A stretch of DNA of 64,000 bases from Actinophytocola sp044466355. GTDB taxonomy: Bacteria > Actinomycetota > Actinomycetes > Mycobacteriales > Pseudonocardiaceae. The stretch lies in NCBI RefSeq assembly GCF_044466355.1, contig NZ_JBITMQ010000007.1, positions 346,307 to 410,306 on the forward strand. The letters run 5' to 3'. Shown here one piece after another: positions 16,479-25,869 of the stretch. The notes beneath the pieces were generated by a model, which saw only the letters and a program-made list of their open reading frames with translations, was not told the origin of the DNA and did no database searches. Each line of letters opens with the position of its first letter. The stretch's first letter is position 1. Position numbers and translations under genes: made by a program.

Positions 16479-17132
16479 TCAAGCTGACGGCATGAGTCCG
16501 ATGACGACGAAGGCGCCGAGCAGCAGGGGTGGACCGGCTGGCAGGAGATAGGTCCGCGGGCGGAGACCGGTCATGCGAAGGATCAGCCATGCAACCCCAC
16601 CGAAGCACCAGCCGAGAAGAACGCCAGCCAGCACGGCCGACCAGCTCAACCAGCCAAGCGCGAGTCCGAGCAACCCGCCGAGCTTTACGTCGCCAGCTCC
16701 GAGGCCACCGCCAGACGCAAGGGCGAGTACGAGGTAGAACCCTGCGACTGCCATAGAGCCGGCCGCCGCCCGCAGGAGGTCCATCCCGGCCGAGTTGACG
16801 ATCGCCAGCGCGGTGAAGGCAGCACCGAGCACGGCGAACCCAGGCAGCACCAACTTTGTCGGAAGCCGTTGCTCGATCAGATCGATGATGCCAAGGGACA
16901 CGCCGATGGCGGCGAGGAAGCTGTAGGCCAGCAGGTCGAACGTCCAGCCGAGCCGCCAGGCCAAGACACCGAACAAGATCGCTGTGAGCAACGGGGCGGT
17001 CGGTTGCGCTGTCAATAACCCAGCCCGATCGCCCTCGAGTTGTCGACGGGTCCAGATCCGGACAAAAGCCCCAGCAAGCGCGCCGGTGGCTGCCCATGAC
17101 ACGACCAACGCGACGGGCATCAGGCAGCCCAT
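16479..17132 (-). CDS. prepilin peptidase (A24 family), Tad-associated
   Basis: This 217-residue polytopic membrane protein has the two aspartate motifs of type IV prepilin peptidases: IIDLIEQRLP near residue 82 and GGGLGAGDVKLGG near residue 141. It lacks the N-terminal methylation domain, as in TadV/CpaA. It cleaves the leader of Flp-type prepilins at the cytoplasmic face of the membrane. It is divergent from the pilus operon starting at 17366. A second start (M5) is possible. Confidence 0.92.
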   Translation of the reverse strand: MGCLMPVALVVSWAATGALAGAFVRIWTRRQLEGDRAGLLTAQPTAPLLTAILFGVLAWRLGWTFDLLAYSFLAAIGVSLGIIDLIEQRLPTKLVLPGFAVLGAAFTALAIVNSAGMDLLRAAAGSMAVAGFYLVLALASGGGLGAGDVKLGGLLGLALGWLSWSAVLAGVLLGWCFGGVAWLILRMTGLRPRTYLLPAGPPLLLGAFVVIGLMPSA

Positions 17133-17272
17133 CCAGGCATTACATTGCGTAGTCGAACTGGCACGGCTTCGCCCCCGGGGGTCCTATCGCTGCTCTTCAA
17201 GTGTTACTTCACGCTGTCGCGGAACGTGACTTTTGTAGCCCAAATGGGTGAAGATTTCGCCTGGATCTCTAT

Positions 17273-17290
17273 ACGGACTTCGAAGTCCGT
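17273..17290. promoter_or_regulatory. 18-bp perfect palindrome, probable operator of the Tad locus
   Basis: ACGGACTTCGAAGTCCGT is a perfect palindrome. A further half-site with the same ATACGGACTT core begins at 17293. Both lie between the divergent prepilin peptidase (start 17132) and lipoprotein (17366) genes. The spacing suggests a dimeric repressor or activator site controlling one or both transcription units. The regulator is not identified. Confidence 0.65.
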
Positions 17291-17365
17291 CCATACGGAC
17301 TTTGCAGTCGGTGGGGGTGGGGGGTGTAGACGTGGTTTGTATCACTTGACGGTAGACGATCTTCG

Positions 17366-17977
17366 GTGACGTTTCGGGGGTGGGGTGTGGTACGGGGGAC
17401 GACCTTGATCACGTGGCGTCGCGTCGCGGTGGTCGCGGCCGGTGCGACGTTGGCACTTGCCGGGTGCAGCTCTGGGACGGCGAACAGCCCGACTCCGGGG
17501 ACATCGGCGCCACCGACGCTGGCGACCACGTCGGCGGCTCCGACCTCGGCTCTATCTGCTGTGGACAAGGCCAAGCAGGACGCGCTCGCGGCGTACCGGG
17601 GGATGTGGCAGGACTTCGTCGCGGCCGGGGCCACTTCGGACTGGCAGTCGCCGAAGTTGGGACAGCACGCCACCGGTATCGCGCTGACGAACTTGTCACG
17701 CGGCCTGTACGCGGACCACGTTAACGGCCTGGTGACCAAGGGCGAGCCGAAGCTAAGTCCCAGTGTGTCCTCTGTAGAGCCTCCGGACGCCCCGACGAAG
17801 ATCGTGGTGACCGATTGCGGTGACTCGACCAACTGGTTGAAGTACCGCAAGGACAACGGCCAGCTCGCCGACGACAAGCCCGGCGGCCGACGCCTGATCA
17901 ACGCCATCGTGCAGAAGCAGTCCGACGGGTCGTGGAAGGTAACCGAGTACGGCGTTCACGAGGTGGGATCGTGTTGA
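17366..17977 (+). CDS. secreted lipoprotein of the Tad locus
   Basis: This 203-residue protein has a lipoprotein signal: basic N-terminus, hydrophobic stretch VAVVAAGATLALAGC, with the lipobox Cys at residue 33, then a Ser/Thr/Pro-rich linker. The mature part (about residues 60-203) is a small globular domain of the kind seen in actinobacterial Tad-locus lipoproteins. GTG 17366 is assumed; a TTG near 17405 would also give a valid signal peptide. It is anchored on the outside of the membrane. Its role in the pilus is unknown. Confidence 0.72.
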   Translation: MTFRGWGVVRGTTLITWRRVAVVAAGATLALAGCSSGTANSPTPGTSAPPTLATTSAAPTSALSAVDKAKQDALAAYRGMWQDFVAAGATSDWQSPKLGQHATGIALTNLSRGLYADHVNGLVTKGEPKLSPSVSSVEPPDAPTKIVVTDCGDSTNWLKYRKDNGQLADDKPGGRRLINAIVQKQSDGSWKVTEYGVHEVGSC

Positions 17978-18999
17978 CCTTGCGACGTATAGGTGTCATT
18001 ACGGGAATCGCGGCCCTGGGCGTGCTCGGCATGGCGACCCCGGCTCTCGCCGACGATGGCTGGGGCACCACCGACTGTCAGCAGACTCCCGCTCCGGTGT
18101 GTGATCTCGGTGCTGGCAAGGGCGGCACGGACCCAAGGCCGGGCAACCCTGGCAACGGGAAGCCGAACTCTGGACGTCCTGGCTCGGGCAACCAGGGTGA
18201 CAGCAGCTACAACGGGGACACGATCGTCGGGGGCGACTCGAACCTGGCGAACTGCTCCTACGTGAAGAGCGACTACCAACCACCGGCCGGCGGCGTGGTG
18301 ACTGCGGCGTTCAGTCGGCCGTTGAACTCGGGCGGTGTCACGGCCCAGCCGGCGGTGTTCACCCGCCAACCGCGTGTCGCTGTTCTGGCGCAGCAACCTG
18401 CTCAGGGGCAGCCGGGGGCTTGGTACATCTGGAAGTGCACCGGTGAGGGTGTGGCGGATGCGTTGTACCGGCCGCCGGTGTGGATTCCTGACGGACAGCA
18501 GCCAGGTGCGGCGTTGCTGCCCTCACCGGCCGAGCTGGCGCAAATGGCGCGCAAACAGCTGCGGCTGCCGGCACCAACGATCGCGGCGAGCCCGTCCGGT
18601 GACCAGCTGGTGAACCTGCCAACTTGGTTGTGGGTCGCCAATGGGTGGGCTCCTATCTCGGCGACCGCGTCGGTGCCGGGTGTGTCGGTGACGGCGGTGG
18701 CAACCCCGACGTCGGTGACCTGGTCGATGGGTGACGGCAGCACGGTGACGTGCACGGGGCCGGGCACCCCCTTCCGGGCAGGCGCTGATCCGAAGTCGAG
18801 CTCGCCGGACTGCGGGCACACCTACCGCAGCTCCTCAGCCCGTCAGCCAGGTGAGACCTATCCCGTCTCGGCGACCGTGCACTGGACGGTCACATGGTCG
18901 GGCGCGGGCCAAGGCGGGACGTTCCCGGACATGACGACGACCGGCAGCGCGGCGTTCCGCGTGGCCGAGTCCCAGGCCCTGAACAACGGCGGCGGCTGA
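17971..18999 (+). CDS. secreted protein of the Tad locus
   Basis: The protein has 342 residues from GTG 17971, which overlaps the lipoprotein stop and has GAGGTGGG upstream. The signal peptide ends in MATPALA, then the mature chain begins DDGWGTTD. A Gly/Asn-rich low-complexity region follows (residues about 50-95), then a beta-rich domain with the PKD-like phrase TSVTWSMGDGSTVTC and a GQTYPVSA-like strand (GETYPVSATVHWTVTW). Such proteins are found next to tad genes in actinomycetes and probably act at the cell surface. Confidence 0.78.
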   Translation: MLTLRRIGVITGIAALGVLGMATPALADDGWGTTDCQQTPAPVCDLGAGKGGTDPRPGNPGNGKPNSGRPGSGNQGDSSYNGDTIVGGDSNLANCSYVKSDYQPPAGGVVTAAFSRPLNSGGVTAQPAVFTRQPRVAVLAQQPAQGQPGAWYIWKCTGEGVADALYRPPVWIPDGQQPGAALLPSPAELAQMARKQLRLPAPTIAASPSGDQLVNLPTWLWVANGWAPISATASVPGVSVTAVATPTSVTWSMGDGSTVTCTGPGTPFRAGADPKSSSPDCGHTYRSSSARQPGETYPVSATVHWTVTWSGAGQGGTFPDMTTTGSAAFRVAESQALNNGGG

Positions 19000-19115
19000 C
19001 CCTTCGCAGGGCGGCTTTCGCTCACATCACCAAGAACACAAAGCAACCTCGTCCTTCCGCTCGCTGAGCACCACTGGCGACGCGGCGCACTACCCCCATG
19101 CCTGGAGGCACTGGC

Positions 19116-19832
19116 ATGAAGACCTTCGTGTCCACCAATACGGATACCGATCGTTCGTCCACATCGGATGCACCGTGGGTGAGCAACGGCAAGAAGCCGG
19201 ATGCCACCTCGCGGCTGCGGGCCAGCGGGCGTCGCCGGAGTCTTCCCTACCTCCTGCTGGGCGCTCTGCTCGTAATCGCGTGCACGGCGACGTTCCTGCT
19301 GATCTCAGTGAATTCGAGTGATCGCCAACCTGTTCTGGCGCTGGCTCGCGCTGTCACTGTCGGACAGACACTAGCCGCGCAGGACCTGCGACAGGTGAAC
19401 ATGGCGGTCGATCCTGGGGTGCGCGTTGTGGACGCAGGGCAGGCGACCAGCGTGGTGGGCAAGACGATGTCCGTGAGTCTTCCTGCAGGCGCGTTGCTGA
19501 CCCCTGACGCGGTCGGTGCTCCTGCCGTTCCCGCTGCGGGGCAAGCGATCGCTTCGCTGGCTTTGAAGGCAGGCCAGTTCCCGGCTGAGGTCGCGCCGGG
19601 GGCGCCGGTGTCCGTGGTGTTCGTTCCTGCTGGCGCGGGCGGCTCGGCTGCGAGTCCACCGGCGTCGGACACGGCCACCGTGTGGCCGGGTGTGGTCACC
19701 AGCGTGACCACACCTCCCAACGAGCAGGCCACGGTGGTGTCGGTGCAGCTGGCCGAGGCCGCCGCCCGCCAGGTCGCCGCGATCCCGGTGGGCCAGCTGT
19801 CACTGGTGTTGCTGTCAGGAGGTGGCCGGTGA
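19116..19832 (+). CDS. CpaB/RcpC-like SAF-domain pilus assembly protein
   Basis: This 238-residue protein starts at ATG 19116, chosen for the GGAGG 7-8 bases upstream; ATG 19098 adds six residues. It has one N-terminal membrane helix (PYLLLGALLVIACTATFLL) followed by a SAF domain (VLALARAVTVGQTLAAQDL; VGKTMSVSLPAGALLTPD). CpaB-type proteins sit in the periplasm or cell wall and support the Flp pilus channel. It overlaps the downstream ATPase gene. Confidence 0.82.
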   Translation: MKTFVSTNTDTDRSSTSDAPWVSNGKKPDATSRLRASGRRRSLPYLLLGALLVIACTATFLLISVNSSDRQPVLALARAVTVGQTLAAQDLRQVNMAVDPGVRVVDAGQATSVVGKTMSVSLPAGALLTPDAVGAPAVPAAGQAIASLALKAGQFPAEVAPGAPVSVVFVPAGAGGSAASPPASDTATVWPGVVTSVTTPPNEQATVVSVQLAEAAARQVAAIPVGQLSLVLLSGGGR

Positions 19833-20746
19833 TGTTGGTCGCGGTCATCAGCCTGAAGGGCTCGCCGGGCGTGACAACGTTCTCACTCGCGCTGGCGGCG
19901 CGCTGGCCCGCGCCAGCCCGCACGGTGCTGGTCGAGGCGGACCCGTCCGGCGGGGACATCGCGACGCGGTTCTCCTTGGCGTCCTCGCCGGGCCTGCTCA
20001 GCCTCGCCGCGGCGGCGCGGCGTAGCACCGACGCTGGGTTGCTGTGGCAGCACGCCCAAGCGCTGCCTGGCGGGCTCCCGGTGGTGTCCTCGCCACCGGA
20101 CGCTGACCGGGCGCGGGCGGCGTTGCTGGCCCTGACGTCGACCTCACCCGCGAGTACTGACGTCCTGCGCAGCACTGCGAACGGGCCGGACACCGTGGTG
20201 ATCGCGGACTGCGGCCGGGTCGACCACGGTTCCGCGGCGATGGGAATCGTGCGCGAGGCCGATGTGCTGGTGCTGCTCACCCGTGCCCACGCAGACGACC
20301 TCGCGCACCTGGCCCGCCGGCTGCCCACGGTCGGCCGCTGGACGCCACGACCGGTGCTGCTCCTGGTCGGCGACGGCTACTCCACCGCCGAGGTCAACCG
20401 CGAGCTTGGCGTGCCGCCGCTGGGCCGCGTTCCGCACGACGAGCACGGCGCCGCGGTGCTGTGCGGACGGCCGCCACGGCTGCGTTGGGGTCGCAGCGGA
20501 CCGTCGCACTCCGCGCTGGGCAGGTTCGCGCACAAGGTCGCCACCGTGCTGGCTGCCAAGCCGGTGGCACCAGCGCCCCCATCGGGCCCGACCAGGGCTG
20601 ACCAGGAGCCCGCGTCGGTGCTACAGGCGATTCCCGGCGTGCCTAACGGTGCTGTCTCCACCACCGGGTTGCGGCGTGCGCCGAGCCCACTCGCTGTGCA
20701 CCCAGCCGACGAGGAGCGAGATCCGCGAGGAGGAGCCGCGTCATGA
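19832..20746 (+). CDS. CpaE/TadZ-like ParA-fold protein
   Basis: The protein has 304 residues from ATG 19832 (GTG 19829 possible). The N-terminus VAVISLKGSPGVTTFSLALA is a deviant Walker A of the MinD/ParA class in which the usual KGGxGKT lysines are partly lost (KGSPGVTT), as in many CpaE/TadZ proteins. VLVEADPSGGDIA and VVIADCGRVD follow. It would localise the Tad machinery at the membrane. The C-terminal about 60 residues are Pro/Ala-rich. It overlaps tadA by 4 bp. Confidence 0.82.
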   Translation: MLVAVISLKGSPGVTTFSLALAARWPAPARTVLVEADPSGGDIATRFSLASSPGLLSLAAAARRSTDAGLLWQHAQALPGGLPVVSSPPDADRARAALLALTSTSPASTDVLRSTANGPDTVVIADCGRVDHGSAAMGIVREADVLVLLTRAHADDLAHLARRLPTVGRWTPRPVLLLVGDGYSTAEVNRELGVPPLGRVPHDEHGAAVLCGRPPRLRWGRSGPSHSALGRFAHKVATVLAAKPVAPAPPSGPTRADQEPASVLQAIPGVPNGAVSTTGLRRAPSPLAVHPADEERDPRGGAAS

Positions 20747-22251
20747 GCCACCCCACCAACGGCTATCCGCAGCCCGTGCCCCTGCGCCCCCACCAGCAGC
20801 CGCCCGAAGCACCAGGCTGGCAAGGCGCGGCACCGAACAACAGCGGCACGTGGGGACCCACCCAGAACGGTGGGACTTACCCCGCCTCACCGCCTGGCGG
20901 GCTCGGCGAAGTCGAGGACGTCACCGCTGCCGCGGGCCGCCTGCGGCAGCACCTGCGCGACGCCCTTGCCGCCGAACTGCCCAAGCAGGTGGATGCCCAG
21001 CAACTGCGCACCGGCGCTCCGGTGACACGGGAAGCCCGCCGCGAACTCGCGCGATCGATCCTGGACACCGCGGTCCGCGTGCACAGTGAGAACGAGCTGA
21101 CCGCCAACCGCTCTCTCGTCCCTTCCGACGTCGAGCAGCAGGTGGTCGTCGAGGTCATCAACGAACTGTTCGGCATGGCCGGGCTACAACCGCTGCTGGA
21201 CGATCCCACGGTCGAGACGATCAACGCCAATCGCTTCGACCGGGTGTTCGTTCAGCACTCCGACGGCCGCCGCGAGCAGGTCGCGCCGATCGCCGGGTCG
21301 AACGAGGAGCTGACCGACCTGGTCCGGCTGCTGGCCGCGCGGGCGTCCAGCCAGGAACGGCGCTTCGATCACGGCTCCCCGGCGGTCAACCTCCAGCTGC
21401 CCGGTGGGGAGCGGCTATTCGCGGTGATGGGCCTGACCTCCGGTGGGGTGACCTCGCTGTCGATCCGCCGGCACGGCTACCTCACAGCCACCCTGCCCCA
21501 GCTACGTGAGCGCGGCACCATCGATGCCGGACTGCAGGAGTTCCTGCGTGCCTTGGTGCGCGCTAAGAAGAACGTCCTGATCACAGGCGGCACCGGCGCG
21601 GGCAAGACCACCCTGTTGCGGGCGCTCGCGTCTGAGATGGACCCGATGGAGCGAATCATCACCATCGAGGACGCCTTCGAGCTCGGCCTGGAGCGCGACC
21701 CGAACATCCATGCGGACGTGACCGCGTTTCAGTCCCGTGAGCCGAACGTGGAGGGCGAGGGCGCGATCTCCCAGGCCGAACTCGTGCGGTGGGGCCTGCG
21801 CATGTCCCCGGACCGGGTCATCGTCGGCGAGATCCGCGGCCCGGAAGTCATCCCGATGTGCAACGCCATGTCCCAGGGCAACGACGGATCAATGGCCACT
21901 CTGCACGCCTCCAGCTCCCGGATCGCCTTCACCCGCCTGGCCTCCTATGCCGCGCAGGGGATCGAGCGGCTGTCGCTGGAGGCCACCGCCCTGCTCGTGG
22001 CGAGCGCGGTGCACTTCGTGGTGCACCTGGCCCGCGCCACGGACCGCACGACCCGCGTCGTTTCGTCGATCCGCGAGGTGGTCGACGCCGACGGCCAGCA
22101 AGTGGTCTCCAACGAGGTCTACCGACCCGGCCCCGACCGCCGTGCCCGCCCTGTCCCCGGCGCGCTGCGCACCGACACCCTCGACGACCTTGTCGATGTC
22201 GGCTTCGACCCCGCCGTACTCGAGCACCCCGACGGGTGGTGGCCACAGTGA
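20743..22251 (+). CDS. tadA: TadA/CpaF secretion ATPase
   Basis: This 502-residue hexameric ATPase powers Flp pilus assembly. The Walker A is ITGGTGAGKTTLLRA (about residue 280-294), with the Asp box IITIEDAFELGLE, Walker B-like DRVIVGEIRGPEVIPM and the His box MATLHASS. The N-terminal about 80 residues are Pro/Gln-rich and probably disordered. It overlaps the upstream CpaE-like and downstream TadB genes by 4 bp. Confidence 0.95.
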   Translation: MSHPTNGYPQPVPLRPHQQPPEAPGWQGAAPNNSGTWGPTQNGGTYPASPPGGLGEVEDVTAAAGRLRQHLRDALAAELPKQVDAQQLRTGAPVTREARRELARSILDTAVRVHSENELTANRSLVPSDVEQQVVVEVINELFGMAGLQPLLDDPTVETINANRFDRVFVQHSDGRREQVAPIAGSNEELTDLVRLLAARASSQERRFDHGSPAVNLQLPGGERLFAVMGLTSGGVTSLSIRRHGYLTATLPQLRERGTIDAGLQEFLRALVRAKKNVLITGGTGAGKTTLLRALASEMDPMERIITIEDAFELGLERDPNIHADVTAFQSREPNVEGEGAISQAELVRWGLRMSPDRVIVGEIRGPEVIPMCNAMSQGNDGSMATLHASSSRIAFTRLASYAAQGIERLSLEATALLVASAVHFVVHLARATDRTTRVVSSIREVVDADGQQVVSNEVYRPGPDRRARPVPGALRTDTLDDLVDVGFDPAVLEHPDGWWPQ

Positions 22252-23165
22252 CCGTCACCCTCAGCCCCACCACCGGATTCGCCGCGTTGCTGGGCATCGG
22301 CGCCGGAATCGGTCTGCTTCTCGTGGTCATCGGCTGGCGCGGTGTCGACCCGCATCGCCCCCGCCGTGCGCTGTCCCGTCAACACCCCGGCGACGGATCG
22401 CGACGTCGGCACTTCGTGGTCCGCCTCGGCGTTGCGATCGCAGTAGGCGTCGTGACCGGGGTGGTCACCGGCTGGTTCGTCGGCGCGGTCCTAGCCGGGT
22501 TGGCGTGCTGGGCGCTGCCCCGCGTGCTCGGCCGCGACCCCGAGCACGCACGCCGGGTCGCCCGCATCGAGGCCATCGCCACCTGGACGGAGATGCTGCG
22601 CGACACGCTGTCGGCTGCGTCCGGCCTGGAGCAGGCCATCCTCGCCACCGCCCCGCTCGCACCGGCACCCATCCGCGGCGAGATCACCGATCTCGCTGCC
22701 CGCCTCGAGAACGGCGAGCGCCTCGCGCCGTCGTTGCGTCGGCTGGCCGACCAGCTCGCGGATCCGACCGGTGACCTGGTGATCGCCGCGCTGGTCAAGG
22801 CCGCCGAGCAGCAGGCCCGCCAGCTCGGCGACCTGCTCGGTGCTCTCGCGCACACCGCACGGGAACAGGCATCCATGCGAATGCGCGTCGAGGCTGGGCG
22901 CGCTCGTACCCGTACCTCGGTCCGGGTGATCGTGGGCACCACCCTTGCTTTCGCCGCCGCAGTGGTGGTGCTCAACCGCTCCTACCTGTCCGCCTACGAC
23001 TCCGCGGCCGGCCAGATGGTCCTGCTCGTCATCGGCGGGCTGTTCGTGGCCGGATTCGCCTGGCTGGCACGCATCTCCCGCGTCGCCGAGCCGACCCGGT
23101 TCCTGTCAATCACCGAGGCGCAGCCCGGCGAGGACCGGCCGCTGGCTGTGGAAAGGCAGGTGTGA
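22248..23165 (+). CDS. tadB: TadB inner-membrane platform protein
   Basis: This 305-residue protein (GTG 22248, GTGA overlap with tadA) has N-terminal membrane helices, a central T2SSF domain (ATWTEMLRDTLSAASGLEQA; AAEQQARQLGDLLGALAHTA) and two C-terminal helices. It forms the membrane platform with TadC on which the TadA ATPase acts. Confidence 0.9.
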   Translation: MTVTLSPTTGFAALLGIGAGIGLLLVVIGWRGVDPHRPRRALSRQHPGDGSRRRHFVVRLGVAIAVGVVTGVVTGWFVGAVLAGLACWALPRVLGRDPEHARRVARIEAIATWTEMLRDTLSAASGLEQAILATAPLAPAPIRGEITDLAARLENGERLAPSLRRLADQLADPTGDLVIAALVKAAEQQARQLGDLLGALAHTAREQASMRMRVEAGRARTRTSVRVIVGTTLAFAAAVVVLNRSYLSAYDSAAGQMVLLVIGGLFVAGFAWLARISRVAEPTRFLSITEAQPGEDRPLAVERQV

Positions 23166-23166
23166 C

Positions 23167-24069
23167 GTGACTGGCGTGATGACCGCACTGGCCCTGGGCA
23201 TCGGGAGTGGTATCGGGCTGTGGGCGCTGATCGTGTGGGCGTTTCCCCCACGGCCATCGCTCGGCGTGATCCTGGCGCGCGCCACCACGCCCCCGGCACC
23301 GCCTCCGATCCTGGTCACCGAGGACACCGGCTGGGCGGCCAAGCTCGGTCGCCCAGCTGTCGCGCCGCTGCGTGCTCTCGGCCTGCCCGGCGAGCGGCTT
23401 GGCCGCGACCTGGCCGTCATCGGACGCCCGGTCGCCACCCATCTGGCGGAGAAAGCAACCCTGGCCCTTGCTGGCCTGCTCCTGCCCGTACTGCTGCAAC
23501 TGCTGCTCACCCTTGTCGGCCTGTCAGTCGGATTCGAGTTCCCGATCATCGCCGGGCTTGTCCTCGCCGCCGCCGGATTCGTACTGCCTGACCTGCAGGC
23601 CCGCTCCGAAGCCGCGAAGCTGCGCACCGGGTTCCGCCATGCCCTGTCGTCGTTTCTGGACCTCGTGTGGATCACCTTGGCCGGTGGCGCGGGAGTCGAC
23701 AGCGCGCTGCACGATTCAGCCGCCATCGGCCGCGGCTGGGCCTTCGCCCAGATCCAACGCGCCCTGGACACCGCACGGCTGACCCGCACAACACCGTGGG
23801 CGACCCTGCGCCAACTCGGCGAGGAACTCGACGTCACCGAACTAGCCGAGCTGGCGGCGTCGGTCAGCCTGGCCGGAACCGAGGGCGCCAAAGTCCGCGC
23901 CAGCCTTGCGGCCAAGGCCACGGCGCTACGCACTCACCAGCTCACGGAAGCAGAGGCCGACGCCCAGTCCGCGACCGAACGCATGTCATTGCCGGTCATG
24001 GCGCTGTTCCTCGGGTTCCTCGCCTTCATCGGATACCCAGCGCTGACTCAGGTCCTCAATGGACTGTGA
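23167..24069 (+). CDS. tadC: TadC inner-membrane platform protein
   Basis: This 300-residue protein (GTG 23167) has a T2SSF domain (GFRHALSSFLDLVWITLAGG; ELAELAASVSLAGTEGAKVR) between membrane helices near residues 5-25, 95-145 and 280-298. It partners with TadB. The gene follows tadB directly and is in turn followed by the pilin gene 38 bp later. Confidence 0.9.
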   Translation: MTGVMTALALGIGSGIGLWALIVWAFPPRPSLGVILARATTPPAPPPILVTEDTGWAAKLGRPAVAPLRALGLPGERLGRDLAVIGRPVATHLAEKATLALAGLLLPVLLQLLLTLVGLSVGFEFPIIAGLVLAAAGFVLPDLQARSEAAKLRTGFRHALSSFLDLVWITLAGGAGVDSALHDSAAIGRGWAFAQIQRALDTARLTRTTPWATLRQLGEELDVTELAELAASVSLAGTEGAKVRASLAAKATALRTHQLTEAEADAQSATERMSLPVMALFLGFLAFIGYPALTQVLNGL

Positions 24070-24107
24070 CGGCAACCCTTACGACTTTGGACAGGAAGGA
24101 GAACACG

Positions 24108-24296
24108 ATGCATGAGTACATGAATGCATTGTGGACGATGCTGCGGGCTCGCATTGAACTGCTACGCCGCAACCCCGAGGCGGGATACTCGACCGAGGCG
24201 GTTCTCGTGACCGCACTGCTCGTGGCTGCCGCGCTGTTCGTCATCGCGATCATCGTCGACAAGGTCATCACCAAGGCCAACGGCATCAACCTGTAG
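24108..24296 (+). CDS. Flp-type pilin subunit
   Basis: This 62-residue protein with GGAG upstream has a charged N-terminus ending NPEAGYSTEAVLVTALLVAA. The G-x4-E-like arrangement before one hydrophobic helix is typical of Flp prepilins cleaved by the A24 peptidase. After processing the hydrophobic helix would form the fibre core. It is the only pilin-size gene in the locus. Confidence 0.82.
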   Translation: MHEYMNALWTMLRARIELLRRNPEAGYSTEAVLVTALLVAAALFVIAIIVDKVITKANGINL

Positions 24297-24301
24297 GCAC
24301 C

Positions 24302-24787
24302 ATGCTCACCAAGACGACGCGAGCGTGTCGCCGCCGCCGCTGGCGGCGGTGGCGAGGTCACCGGCTGAGCACGAGCCGTTCTGGTCGGCTGCGACGGGTG
24401 CTACGAGGGGATCGCGGTGCGGTCAGCGCGGAATTGGTGATCGCCACGCCGCTGCTGCTGTTGATCCTGCTCGCCATCGTGCAATTCGCGTTGTGGTCAC
24501 ACGCAACACACATCGCGCAAGCCGCTGCCTCGCAAGGACTTGCCGCCGCACGAGCACAGAACGGAACGGCTGCGGCCGGCACCGCCAGCGCACAACAACT
24601 CCTCGACCAGTTGGCGCAAGGCCCGCTGACCGGCACCAGCATCGCCTCCGACCGCAGCGCCGAATCCGCATCCGTACGGATTTCCGGTACCGCCACCTCG
24701 GTCGTGCCGTTCCTGACTCTGCCGGTGCATGCCGAGGCTGTCGGGCCGGTCGAACGTTTCGTGCCAGACGTCGCGACAGGACGGTGA
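24302..24787 (+). CDS. TadE-like pseudopilin
   Basis: This 161-residue protein has a very Arg-rich N-terminus, then GAVSAELVIATPLLLLILLA, the TadE-type processing site and membrane helix at about residues 39-60. The remainder is a small extracellular domain. It starts 5 bp after the pilin stop. TadE-type minor pilins assist pilus assembly. Confidence 0.85.
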   Translation: MLTKTTRACRRRRWRRWRGHRLSTSRSGRLRRVLRGDRGAVSAELVIATPLLLLILLAIVQFALWSHATHIAQAAASQGLAAARAQNGTAAAGTASAQQLLDQLAQGPLTGTSIASDRSAESASVRISGTATSVVPFLTLPVHAEAVGPVERFVPDVATGR

Positions 24788-24793
24788 GCGACG

Positions 24794-25348
24794 ATGACGT
24801 GCCGCCAATACACGCGACGACGCTCCGCGGCGGAACCGGCTGCCACACACCCACACAACCGCCCACAACGGCCGCAGCAGGGCCAAACCGGCGCCCACGG
24901 GTGGCTGACCTGGTGGCGGGACGATCGCGGCTCAGTGGCCGCAGAAGTCACGCTGGTGACTCCGTTTCTGATCATGCTGCTGGTCTTCGTCGCCGTGGTC
25001 ATCCACCGAGGAGTCGACGCACGTCTGCGGGTGAATGACGCCGCGCACCAGGCCGCAAGGGCGGCCAGCATCGAACGCACCAGTCCACGAGCCGTCGCTG
25101 CGGCACAGTCAACCGCAGCGTCCGCGCTGGCCTCAGCCGGTGTTACATGCCAGTCGCTGGCCGTGGACACCGCCACCGGCGGCATGACGCCAGGCGGCAC
25201 GGTCACCGTCACCATCTCCTGCACCGTCGACTTCGGCGACGCCCTCATCCTCGGTGTTCCTGGTCAGAAACGCTTGTCCGCCACAGCAAGCGAGCCGATC
25301 GACACCTGGCGCTCGGTCACCGTGAACACGACCGGGAGCAGCACATGA
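24794..25348 (+). CDS. second TadE/TadF-like pseudopilin
   Basis: This 184-residue protein has DDRGSVAAEVTLVTPFLIML (residues about 39-58) as prepilin-like site and helix, preceded by a long Arg/Pro-rich leader and followed by an extracellular domain with two cysteines. It overlaps the next gene by 4 bp. Confidence 0.83.
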   Translation: MTCRQYTRRRSAAEPAATHPHNRPQRPQQGQTGAHGWLTWWRDDRGSVAAEVTLVTPFLIMLLVFVAVVIHRGVDARLRVNDAAHQAARAASIERTSPRAVAAAQSTAASALASAGVTCQSLAVDTATGGMTPGGTVTVTISCTVDFGDALILGVPGQKRLSATASEPIDTWRSVTVNTTGSST

Positions 25349-25818
25349 ACCACGCACCCCGAGCGCTACGGCGCAGCCGTTGGTGGCGCACCCAGCGGCG
25401 CGGCTGGTGGCGCGCGGACGAAGGCCGGGTGAGCGCGTTCGTCGTGACGATCGCTCTCGCGAGCCTCGTCCTGGCAGGGCTCAGCCTTGACGGCGGCCTG
25501 GCACTCGCCGCCAAGGTCAAGGCCAACGGCCAGGCCGAGGCCGCCGCCCGCGCCGGCGCCCAGGCCATCGACCTCACCGTGTACCGCACGAGCAACCGCC
25601 TGCAGCTGGTGCCCGCGCAGGCGGTCGCCAACGCGCAGAGTTACCTCGCCGCCGTCGGCGCGTCGGGCACGGTGACGGTGTCCGGCGACACCGTCACGGT
25701 CACCATCACCGCCTCCCAGCCCACCCAACTGCTCGGGCTCGCCGGGGTGTCCAGCCTGCACGTTCACGGTGTGGGCAGCGCCCATCCCCAACGGGGCGTG
25801 GTGACCATCGACCCATGA
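25345..25818 (+). CDS. TadG-like Flp pilus protein
   Basis: This 157-residue protein starts at ATG 25345. A basic leader precedes DEGRVSAFVVTIALASLVLA, and the segment DGGLALAAKVKANGQAEAAA is the classic TadG/Tad_N motif. A beta-rich domain rich in Val/Thr follows. It is the third minor pilin-like protein in the operon. Confidence 0.82.
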   Translation: MNHAPRALRRSRWWRTQRRGWWRADEGRVSAFVVTIALASLVLAGLSLDGGLALAAKVKANGQAEAAARAGAQAIDLTVYRTSNRLQLVPAQAVANAQSYLAAVGASGTVTVSGDTVTVTITASQPTQLLGLAGVSSLHVHGVGSAHPQRGVVTIDP

Positions 25819-25869
25819 CCACGCCCTCTCGCTCGCAACACATGCAGCACGTCAACGGAAGGAATGCGC

